Shown in pieces: positions 56,758-64,000 of a stretch of DNA of 64,000 bases (positions are counted from its first letter, which is position 1; each line of letters opens with the position of its first letter). A model generated the notes under the pieces. That model did no database searches and was not told the origin of the DNA. It saw only the letters and a list, made by a program, of their open reading frames with translations. The stretch is taken from positions 124,001 through 188,000 of the forward strand of contig NC_063069.1 of the NCBI RefSeq assembly GCF_022605165.1, written 5' to 3'. The stretch is from Purpureocillium takamizusanense (lineage: Eukaryota > Ascomycota > Sordariomycetes > Hypocreales > Ophiocordycipitaceae). The position numbers and the translations under genes are program-made.

Positions 56758-59700
56758 TCAGCTTTGTCTGGTTTGGGACGCGATCCTGAATTGCCCAAGG
56801 ATCTCCGTCAGTTCCATGAACTTGATGGCCTTCGCGGCTGCTTTGCGCTCGTTCAATATGTCCCGGAGGTCGTGTCGTCCTGGAAGGTGGCCTAGTTCCT
56901 GGTGCCGGAGTTGTCGATACTTGCGGCATCGCAGCAGGACATGCGATACCGTTTGTCGTCCTTCCCAGCATGGGCAGCTGGCGTCCGTGGCGTCCGGTAC
57001 TCTTCGGTTGAAGAGAAAGTCGTTGAGCCCTATCTTCTCTGTTCGCATCTGGACGAGAAGCGCACTCTGGCGCTTGCTCAACCCGTCGTGTAGCTGCAGG
57101 ACCTTTTTGGTTGGCTTGGGTGTGTAGCGGTACGAGGTTCTACCTCGCTCCTCCGCCGCCCACTTTGCCGCCCATGTCCTTTTGGCTTCCTTGTGTGCCC
57201 ACGTCTTCAACGTGGAATGAAGAGAGTAGATATCTGCGGGCATCTCTGCGCGCGGTCCCGCTGGTCCCCTCTCGCGCCATCCAGTGGCTTCTTTGGCCGC
57301 TTTGTCTGCGTCTTCGTTGCCTTGTACCCCGGAGTGCGCTGGGATCCACCGTATTTCGACCGGCAGGCCTTGCTCTCGTAGTGCTATGGTTTGTGTGGCA
57401 ATGCGTTTCAGCAAGTAGGACCCAGACTTACCCTTAGGCTTGGCTGAGGACCGGATGGCTGCTTGGTTGTCTGTGTAGATGAGGACTTTGCTTCGCCTGT
57501 AACCTGCCGTTCTGTCCTGCTGTGCTATCTGCAGTGCTAGCGAGATGCCTTGCAGCTCGCCCGCGTATACCGTTGAGGTCTCCTCGTCTCCCATGTATGA
57601 GCTACGTGTTTGCTGCGTTGTTGGGCATACCGCAGCGGCTCCGATCTTGCCGTTGATGCCACTACCGTCGGTATAGATGTGCAGAGCCGCTGTCTCCCTT
57701 CTCATGAGGTGTAAATGTATTTTGCGCGCCTTTTCTGCTGTATCCTCAATGTAGACTCGCAGCCCTTGCCACCATGGCGGCGTAACGAACGGCTCGATCC
57801 TTTCCTGTTTGTCCATGTCTGGTCCATGCCTTGCTTGTATGCCGTGGCTGATTGCTTCTCTGGGCGTAGCTTTTCTTCGACAGGTCTGCATTGTATCGGC
57901 TACCCGACACACTCCAGTATTTGTGCGTCCTAGAGCTTCGACATTGTGTTTCCAAATCTGCTCTTCGACTGGAAGAAGGTGCATCTCGACGTCCAGTGCA
58001 GGTAGTGACGTCGCCTTGTAGGCGCCGCTTATGGCCCTAGCGGCCCTCCCTTGCAGACTTTGCAGTTTCTTTATGGTCCTGTTTGTGTAGCCCTTACCGC
58101 CCCATCCTGCGTTAGACCAGGCTGAGCATGCATACATCATCTGTGGTACTGCTACGCCTCGGTAGATGACACGCATGTCCCTGGTCTTGACTCCCCAGGC
58201 CGAATTCCCGAGGCTCGTGAGCGCGGCAATCGTGTTTGAGACTTTGCGTTCTATTTCGTCGACGTGTTGTTTCCAGCGCAGTGAGGCGTCCATTGTTAAT
58301 CCGAGGTATTTACATGTTGGTTTCGGCCTGATCTCGCCCCACCTGGTTTGCACCGGCTTGCTCGTGTCGATTCTGGACGTTGCTCTCGTGAAGTGGGTCA
58401 ATTGAAACTTGTCTGGAGCGAAGATAGACGCGTGACTTGACGCCCAGTCATCCGCTCTTTGAAGTGCTGTCTGTAGCATCTCACATGTTTCTTCCGTTGT
58501 GTCGGCCCACGCCAATATAGCAACGTCGTCGATGAAGCCCGTCGCAGCCGTGTTCTCGGCTTGATTGCATCGGTCCAACAGGTCTGCGTTGTAGAACAGG
58601 TAGAGGATTGGCGAGAGTGGAGATCCTTGCGGCTCTCCTGTCGTGAGTATATACGGTTCGGAGCGGAATCCGTCGATGCACAGTTCTGTTTGTCTCTCTC
58701 TCAAGAAGCTTGCGATCCAGCGGACTGTTCTCTCGTCGACCCGCCTCTTTCGCAAATTGTGCAGCAACCGTTTGTGTGAGACGTTATCAAAGGCCCCGGA
58801 GACGTCCAGCAGAAGTAGGCTCGCCACTTTGCCACGTTGGTTCCAGGCCTCGTAAATTTTGTCAATAACAAAATGGAGGGCATGTTCTGTCGATCTCAGC
58901 TTCCTGCCCCCCATATGAGTTGCAGGGAGAAGTTGGTATGTTTCAGCCAGGTAACTCAATCTTGTAGCTATGATGGCGTCCATGATCTTTCCGATGGTGT
59001 TCAGCAGCGCTATGGGCCGGTAGGCCTTCGGCACTGTATAGTTATCCTTCCCTGGTTTTCGTAGAACAACGGTCGTGGAGTTCCTGAAGTGTTGTGGGCA
59101 GTATCCAAGCGCCAGGCTTTGGTTGTAAATCCGGGTTAAATGGGTCCTAATCCAGGGTGCGGCTATCTGTAGAGCTCGGTTTACGATGCCATCAGGTCCC
59201 GGTGCCTTGAAGGAGGCTGCGGTACGGATGGCATCGTCGACCTCTTGCTCAGATATTTTTGGTAACAGAATCTGGCTATCGTATGCCGCATTGTCGATGT
59301 CTTCCAGGCTAGCTTCCGGTGGTTTGGGGAAGAGGGCCTTCCTGAGAAGGTCGGCCTTCTCATTAGGCGTGATCGCTGTCGCGGCGGTTGTAGGGTCCGT
59401 CAGTGCTGGTGTGACTGTGGGTGTTTGGCTTTGTCTAGTTCGTGCCCATTTGGCTATGCGCCACAAGGACTCTGGGGACTCTGCGGCCTGCTCTACTCTT
59501 TCTCTGTGTGCCTTGCGCAACGCCTTGCTGATGACTCTCTTCTTTTCGTTCCTCGCAATTCGGTATGCCTCCCAGCTTGCTTCGTCGTGGTAGCGGCTGT
59601 ATATACGGCGTAGTCGCTTGGTTTCTGCGAGAATGGTCTTGCATTCTTCGTCCCAGCCTGCTTTTGACTTATTACTTGGGTGGCTTCGCGGTACACTTTC

Positions 59701-60588
59701 ATCAATTGCAGCAAGCAATGAAGTGGTAATTTCGTCGACGTATGCGTCCAGTGCGGTCTTTGTTCGCGGTCTTCGTAGTGGTGGCAGCCGTCGCCGCAGC
59801 GTTTTCGTAAACGTTGCCTCGTCGACTGCCTTCCAAATCATTCTCGTCCTGGGCTGCAGCGGAACGACGGTCAGATCTAGCGCCGTGATGATGGGCAGAT
59901 GATCCGAGTCGTGGCTAATCCCCTGGTCTATCTCGCACTTGATCAGTCTATCGACCAACCCCACTGTCGTGAGGCTGAGGTCGATAGTCGAGCGGCGTTC
60001 GGCTTCCTCATATGTGATTGTGCCGGCGGGTAGGTGGCTGGTCAGACTGAACTCATCCATAATTTCGAGCAGCTCCTGAGACTCTACATCTGGTCTCTGT
60101 ATATCACTTCCACCCCAGCATTCGTGGTGTAGGTTGAAGTCGCCCACTATGACCTGCTCTTCTGTGTTTCTTGCTTCAAGCTCGGCTTTGAGCTGAGGTA
60201 GTATGCTTCGTCTATCTCCTTGAACTCTGGTGGGGTTGTATATATTGTGGATGACAATTTTGTTGGTTTCGTCCTGCTGCGTCTCTAGTACGAGAGTGCA
60301 GAGATCCTTGTTGACTTCGTGGAAGTGCCAAGTGGAGTGGTCGATGCGTTTGTTCACGAAGAAACACACTCTTGCCGTCTCCCCTTCCTCGGTAGATGGG
60401 TAGCATAGGTGGAAAAGCTCCTTGGCCGGCTGGTGTGTCGTCGCGCTAAATGGGTTCCTCCATGGCTCCTGAATGGCCAGAACGTCGTACTCCCGTATCC
60501 GTGGGTCTCTCAGCAGCGTCGCCATGACCGTGTCCTTGGACTTTCTTACGTTATACTGCAGTATTGTGAGTGTCTTTTCTGTGATCAT
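56758..60588 (-). CDS. LINE ORF2: endonuclease, reverse transcriptase, RNase H (1276 aa)
   Basis: N-terminus: AP-like endonuclease with ILQYNVRKS, IQEPW, IVGDFNLHHECWGG, STIDLSLT and SDHLPII. Centre: reverse transcriptase with YRPIALLNTIGKIMDAI, LLLLDVSGAFDNVSHKRLL, GEPQGSPLSPILYLFYNADL and the active site FIDD (in place of YADD). Then RNase H with HIYTDGSG, a YAGELQGI Glu, YTDNQAAI and IPAHSGVQGNEDAD, all four acidic residues plus His present. The end is a C-x-C...H...C region (CPCWEGRQTVSHVLLRC). The start ATG at 60588 overlaps the ORF1 stop as ATGA, which suggests coupled termination and reinitiation. All catalytic residues I can check are present. Confidence 0.95.
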   Translation of the reverse strand: MITEKTLTILQYNVRKSKDTVMATLLRDPRIREYDVLAIQEPWRNPFSATTHQPAKELFHLCYPSTEEGETARVCFFVNKRIDHSTWHFHEVNKDLCTLVLETQQDETNKIVIHNIYNPTRVQGDRRSILPQLKAELEARNTEEQVIVGDFNLHHECWGGSDIQRPDVESQELLEIMDEFSLTSHLPAGTITYEEAERRSTIDLSLTTVGLVDRLIKCEIDQGISHDSDHLPIITALDLTVVPLQPRTRMIWKAVDEATFTKTLRRRLPPLRRPRTKTALDAYVDEITTSLLAAIDESVPRSHPSNKSKAGWDEECKTILAETKRLRRIYSRYHDEASWEAYRIARNEKKRVISKALRKAHRERVEQAAESPESLWRIAKWARTRQSQTPTVTPALTDPTTAATAITPNEKADLLRKALFPKPPEASLEDIDNAAYDSQILLPKISEQEVDDAIRTAASFKAPGPDGIVNRALQIAAPWIRTHLTRIYNQSLALGYCPQHFRNSTTVVLRKPGKDNYTVPKAYRPIALLNTIGKIMDAIIATRLSYLAETYQLLPATHMGGRKLRSTEHALHFVIDKIYEAWNQRGKVASLLLLDVSGAFDNVSHKRLLHNLRKRRVDERTVRWIASFLRERQTELCIDGFRSEPYILTTGEPQGSPLSPILYLFYNADLLDRCNQAENTAATGFIDDVAILAWADTTEETCEMLQTALQRADDWASSHASIFAPDKFQLTHFTRATSRIDTSKPVQTRWGEIRPKPTCKYLGLTMDASLRWKQHVDEIERKVSNTIAALTSLGNSAWGVKTRDMRVIYRGVAVPQMMYACSAWSNAGWGGKGYTNRTIKKLQSLQGRAARAISGAYKATSLPALDVEMHLLPVEEQIWKHNVEALGRTNTGVCRVADTMQTCRRKATPREAISHGIQARHGPDMDKQERIEPFVTPPWWQGLRVYIEDTAEKARKIHLHLMRRETAALHIYTDGSGINGKIGAAAVCPTTQQTRSSYMGDEETSTVYAGELQGISLALQIAQQDRTAGYRRSKVLIYTDNQAAIRSSAKPKGKSGSYLLKRIATQTIALREQGLPVEIRWIPAHSGVQGNEDADKAAKEATGWRERGPAGPRAEMPADIYSLHSTLKTWAHKEAKRTWAAKWAAEERGRTSYRYTPKPTKKVLQLHDGLSKRQSALLVQMRTEKIGLNDFLFNRRVPDATDASCPCWEGRQTVSHVLLRCRKYRQLRHQELGHLPGRHDLRDILNERKAAAKAIKFMELTEILGQFRIASQTRQS

Positions 60589-62258
60589 TCCCTGTTGTCA
60601 ACGTCCATTTCGGTGCTGTCTTGTGTCCACTGCATGTTCACGTCGAGGGCCTCCAGTGCCCGTCGCGTTTTCGTCACGGCTCGCCTTGGCCGTGCGTTCT
60701 CGGTGTTGACGTTAATGGATAGGTCCGCATTTTCGTTGCGTCCCTGGCTGCTTGTTGGATTCGGGCGCTTTTGCGTCTTCTTTGTTGGCGACCTGCTGCG
60801 ACCCGGTCTCGCGCCCTGGGATTGTCGCGGCTCCAGGGGTGGCCGCCCTAGCCTTGGCGCCTCCTTAGGTTGACCTTGGATGTCGTCCATTGGGATTCGT
60901 AGCATTGGGATCTCTGGATGATATTTGGGTCGTGCCTTGTAGGCGGCCTTGATCTTGGCCAATTCCTCCTTCCTTGTCGGGCACTGGTTGTTCCAGGCCT
61001 CGTGGTCGCCTCTGCAGGAGGCGCACTTCCTGGGGACAGTTTCGTCGCTTTTCGTGGGACACTCTCGAGTCGAGTGATCTTGCGCGCAGTAGCCGCATGC
61101 TGTTGTTGCCTTGCACTGGGTTCCTATGTGGCCATATTTGTGACATCTGAAGCACTGTCTCAGACGGCACTGTCTGTCGTATCGTTCGCATTGGAAGACC
61201 TCGCCCTGCCAAATCAGTCCTTCGTCGATGATTCTGTTTGCGTCCTCTGCTTTCGCGAATTCCACGATCACAGATGATGCCGACTTTGTGGGCGATGACT
61301 TAGTGAGCCATCCGATATATTTGATCTCTGCATTAGGAATGAACGGTTTGTTGTCCTGCAGAAGGCCGTCCTTTACTTCGTCGAAACGCTCCATATCCAT
61401 GGAGCTAGTGCGGATACCGTGTGCTAGTACGCCGTAGGTCAAGATGCGCACTGTGGCGCCGTTGCCGATCCTTTGTTCCCAGTCCTCTGCGAATTGTCTA
61501 AGAGCTTCCATGTCTGCGCTAGTGGCGGTCTTTATGCTGAGGTCACCACTTTTCAACTGATTCGACGAGGCTACTTTGATCTTGTTGATGTGCTCGTTGC
61601 TGCTTTGTTCGATAGCTCTGTCTATGTGCGCCTTTAGGCTACGTGGGCCCATCGCTCTGATGCTGGCGATGGTGACTGGGTCTCGGATGTTTACGATAAC
61701 TTCACGTTGCGATTGGACTGGCGGTGCTCTGTGATTCACGGGGTTGTGCATGCTTGCAGCGAGCCCTCCCCTAGCAGCTATGGTGGCGTACGTCTGAACG
61801 AGGGTATTCTGCGGTGCGGCTCCTGCTGGCTTCATATCTCTTACCATTTTCATGGTTGCCTTGCTGACTTCCATTGCCTCCTTGGCCGCAACACTTGCGG
61901 CCCTGGCGGTATTGGCGTTCTCTTGTATGCTTACAATGGTCTGTTGTGTCATGTTGTTTGTGTTCTTGAGTTCGTCTCGGATGTCGTTCATGGCTCGGTT
62001 GGTCTTCTCGACGGCGGCCTTTGCTTCGGTCTGCATGTCTCGGATCGCCTCTCGGACGCGGCCCAGGTCGGCTGTACCCTGTAGTTTGACGATCAGGGAC
62101 AGCGTCCCGAGGATTGAGTATCTGACTTTGGTTAGGTCGATGGGCGGTCCGTCTGCGTTGATCGACTTCAGTGCTGCCTGTAGGTAGGTGCTCAATTTCG
62201 CGGCGTGCTCTCGGTAGTCGGCGGGCCAGGTTTGGTCCTCAGGCCACGGGGTCGCCAT
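60585..62258 (-). CDS. LINE ORF1: gag-like RNA-binding protein (557 aa)
   Basis: ATG at 62258. Residues about 70-150 form a coiled coil (KAAVEKTNRAMNDIRDELK...). An RRM-like middle follows (residues 200-385, with VIVNIRDPVTIASIRAMG and IKVASSNQLKSGDLSIKT). Three Cys/His knuckles come next: CFRCHKYGHIGTQC, CGYCAQDHSTREC and CASCRGDHEAWNNQC. The C-terminus is basic and disordered (RPGRSRSPTKKTQKRP). This is the expected nucleocapsid-like partner of ORF2 that coats element RNA. No defect seen. Confidence 0.93.
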   Translation of the reverse strand: MATPWPEDQTWPADYREHAAKLSTYLQAALKSINADGPPIDLTKVRYSILGTLSLIVKLQGTADLGRVREAIRDMQTEAKAAVEKTNRAMNDIRDELKNTNNMTQQTIVSIQENANTARAASVAAKEAMEVSKATMKMVRDMKPAGAAPQNTLVQTYATIAARGGLAASMHNPVNHRAPPVQSQREVIVNIRDPVTIASIRAMGPRSLKAHIDRAIEQSSNEHINKIKVASSNQLKSGDLSIKTATSADMEALRQFAEDWEQRIGNGATVRILTYGVLAHGIRTSSMDMERFDEVKDGLLQDNKPFIPNAEIKYIGWLTKSSPTKSASSVIVEFAKAEDANRIIDEGLIWQGEVFQCERYDRQCRLRQCFRCHKYGHIGTQCKATTACGYCAQDHSTRECPTKSDETVPRKCASCRGDHEAWNNQCPTRKEELAKIKAAYKARPKYHPEIPMLRIPMDDIQGQPKEAPRLGRPPLEPRQSQGARPGRSRSPTKKTQKRPNPTSSQGRNENADLSINVNTENARPRRAVTKTRRALEALDVNMQWTQDSTEMDVDNRE

Positions 62259-62389
62259 GGTGCGTGCGTCGCACTTGGGCTATACGACGGGCACCTGGCT
62301 ATCCAATTAACCTTTTGGAGCGTATTGCGGCTCGGTAAATGGCTATTGTTTCAAAAATTTCGTACTCGCTGGTGATGATGTTTTTTTTT

Positions 62390-62404
62390 TGACACTCGAC
62401 ACTG
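62390..62404. repeat. Target-site duplication, LINE 5' side
   Basis: TGACACTCGACACTG, identical to 56432-56446. It follows a T run starting at 62381, i.e. an A run at the element's 5' end. Confidence 0.88.
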
Positions 62405-62518
62405 CCCAGGCTCGAGGCCGGCGCACGCCACTTCGCGTGCGCGATCGGCAAAAGTTCGGTAGCACGGCTGCATACGGACCAGGCCAGCTATTTCTACCAC
62501 ATGGACGGGTCGTTCGAG

Positions 62519-62610
62519 GTGGAAGGGGAGGGGAGGGAGGGAGGGAGGGAAAGGGGAAGAGGAGGGGCGGGAAAGGCACGAGGGAGAGCGACGAGGGGGA
62601 GGGAGGCAGA
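62519..62610 (+). repeat. G-rich GGGA-repeat tract
   Basis: Dense runs of three or four G with A spacers (GGGAGGGAGGGAGGGAAAGG and on) on the plus strand, well over four G-runs, so a G-quadruplex is possible. It was on the 5' side of the target locus before the LINE arrived. Confidence 0.7.
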
Positions 62611-62662
62611 GCAGCCCCGCTCGAGCAAATTCTAAAACGGGAGCAGCGCTCTTGTTGGTGAA

Positions 62663-63364
62663 ATGATTGGTTCGGTTATAAGTCCACCGGACCACGGCCA
62701 TTGCAACGTCCAATTGCTTTATTCTGGCCCTCTTCTGACTCCTATTTATATGTCGACTTCCCCCCCGGACTGTGTGCCCCGGATCTGCCACACATTCGAA
62801 ACAGAATTGCCCACGTTAGCAGCCATGCCTCGCCAGCGCAGTACCGGATACTCAACCATCAACCAGCGTCACCAACGCAAAGCCGCATTCAAGACTGAGC
62901 GCGGCGAGAAAGCCACGGCACCTCGCTGTACTTTACAACTCGCATTGCCATCCCAATATTTGCCTGGGAACAAGCGTGAATCGCGCCGTGGGTGGGGGAG
63001 ATATCCGACCCTTGCACAGAAGGATCTGTCGAAGCTACTTGCAGAGGGCTTCGGCAAATTGAAGCCCATAATCTCCCTGTCAAATCGAGGGACTCGTTCC
63101 ATTTACGGGAGGCCTTCAATGCCGAGCATGAACCAGGTGGGCCGATACCATCTCCAAGCTGGCGTAAATAAGTGGGAACAGGTTCGACAAGTCTACTTGA
63201 AGCAGCTGGTGAGCCATGCCGCTGAGTTGGACTCTGTTTTCCGCTCTTCGCGAGCGGAAAGTCCGCATAAGAGAACCTTTAACGCGTGCAGTGGTCTGGC
63301 AGGTCTGCCGCAACTTGCTCAGATGACATCCCAGCCAGACGTATCTACCCTGGTCCAAGAGTGA
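62663..63364 (+). CDS. Possible protein of unknown function (up to 233 aa)
   Basis: Open frame of 233 codons; an internal ATG at 62825 (MPRQRSTGYS...) would give 179 residues. The protein is basic at first (RHQRKAAFKTERGEK) and has a plausible helical part (QVRQVYLKQLVSHAAELDSVF). No family recognised and no introns needed. It could be real or chance, since overlapping minus-strand frames exist. Confidence 0.3.
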   Translation: MIGSVISPPDHGHCNVQLLYSGPLLTPIYMSTSPPDCVPRICHTFETELPTLAAMPRQRSTGYSTINQRHQRKAAFKTERGEKATAPRCTLQLALPSQYLPGNKRESRRGWGRYPTLAQKDLSKLLAEGFGKLKPIISLSNRGTRSIYGRPSMPSMNQVGRYHLQAGVNKWEQVRQVYLKQLVSHAAELDSVFRSSRAESPHKRTFNACSGLAGLPQLAQMTSQPDVSTLVQE

Positions 63365-64000
63365 TGGCGTCGTCTAATTTGGGTCAGCTTGCTGCGCTGA
63401 TTTGCCACGCTTCCATCAGTCCCTTTTGAGCTGCTTTCGAAGGTGATGGCACGGCCGGGAAGCAATGAAATATGAGATAAGGCTTCTGGCGGGAGGCTGA
63501 CTGGCGGACCTCTCAACAGAGCCGGCACAATCAATGGCGAGAAGAATAATGGGAGGATCGTCTCGCCAGGCCCCACTGCCTCCCTCCTGTCATCCAATCA
63601 ACGGGCTCTTATTGCGGCCGTTATGCTAGCAGACTCCAGCCGACAGGACGCGTGCAAGTGTGGCTGTGCTGCTGGTGCCTAGGCTTGCGGGGTATTGTGC
63701 GATAAGCCAATGAGATGCATTTTCCAGTCTGATCCGGAGCCAACTCATGGTGCACGTGCACGTGACCATGCGCCCACTTACCGATCACTTCTCCAAATGA
63801 CGCGGGCAGCGACTCCTCAACAGAGGTTGCCGACGTCGCCCATCACAGGTCGCCCGGCGCTGAACGCGCGGAAGCCCGCCGTCTGACCAAGAAGTCGCCC
63901 TCTCCCAGCCAAAACTCGAGCACCAAACGACTGCGGGCAAGGGCACTGCCTGCCTCTGTCCATTGCAAGGCTTTCGCCGCGGGGCCGGGCCGCCGCATTT
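63365..64000. other. Window end, no feature recognised
   Basis: Only short frames; no motif or repeat seen. Confidence 0.4.

Larger units (their letters stand above)
56447..62389 (-). mobile_element. Full-length Tad-type LINE retrotransposon (5.9 kb)
   Basis: The element lies on the minus strand between perfect 15-bp target duplications. It has two intact ORFs, a 131-bp 5' leader, a 311-bp 3' part and a tail of (CAGTT)n-type pentamers next to the duplication (plus strand 56447-56465) instead of poly(A). Its 5' end on the minus strand begins with about nine A, perhaps extra bases added at the 5' junction. No stop or frameshift is visible. The clade (Tad/CgT1-like) is inferred from the endonuclease, RT, RNase H and CCHC order. 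Confidence 0.9.

Overview
The window looks like nuclear DNA of a filamentous ascomycete (Pezizomycotina). Genes are split by short introns of 45-100 bp with GT..AG ends and CTRAY branch sites. The families seen are typically fungal: Zn2Cys6 regulators with a fungal-specific middle domain, a LaeA-like methyltransferase, a nucleoside phosphorylase-NACHT-WD40 receptor, a ferric reductase, a Tad-type LINE and a hAT transposon. Exon joins were worked out by hand from splice sites, reading phase and protein continuity. No transcript or database evidence was available.

Layout. 1-290: truncated second copy of a nuclease/kinase-like gene. 389-2541 (-): Zn2Cys6 regulator. 3080-6384: methyltransferase scrap, hAT scrap, then a nearly whole hAT element with terminal inverted repeats and one in-frame stop. 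6511-7992 (-): F-box/ankyrin protein. About 9130-9664: LINE scrap. 11478-13324 (+), 15117-17265 (-) and 19893-22419 (+): three more Zn2Cys6 regulators. 22840-23480: frameshifted gene remnant. 24205-26607 (-): nuclease-like plus kinase-like fusion, parent of the copy at 1-290. 27762-30792 (-): LaeA-like methyltransferase with a very long disordered N-terminus. 31479-32459 (+) and 32464-32857 (-): two convergent genes of unknown function. 34056-35882 (+): degenerate J-domain protein. 38595-41034 (-): repeat-rich SET-like protein. 43575-48449 (-): NLR-type receptor with 12 WD40 repeats. 49668-51429 (+): ferric reductase-like gene with one internal stop. 51963-53063 (-): pseudokinase. 53228-56069 (+): 915-residue coiled-coil protein of unknown function. 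56447-62389 (-): full-length, apparently recent LINE with intact ORFs and a 15-bp target duplication.

Taken together, the window is rich in regulators, signalling or self/non-self receptors and mobile DNA. It has almost no metabolic genes. That fits an accessory, fast-changing compartment (subtelomeric, dispensable chromosome, or cargo of a large mobile element). The long gene-poor stretches (9.7-11.4, 13.3-15.1, 17.3-19.9, 35.9-38.6 and 41.0-43.6 kb) hold nothing I can identify.
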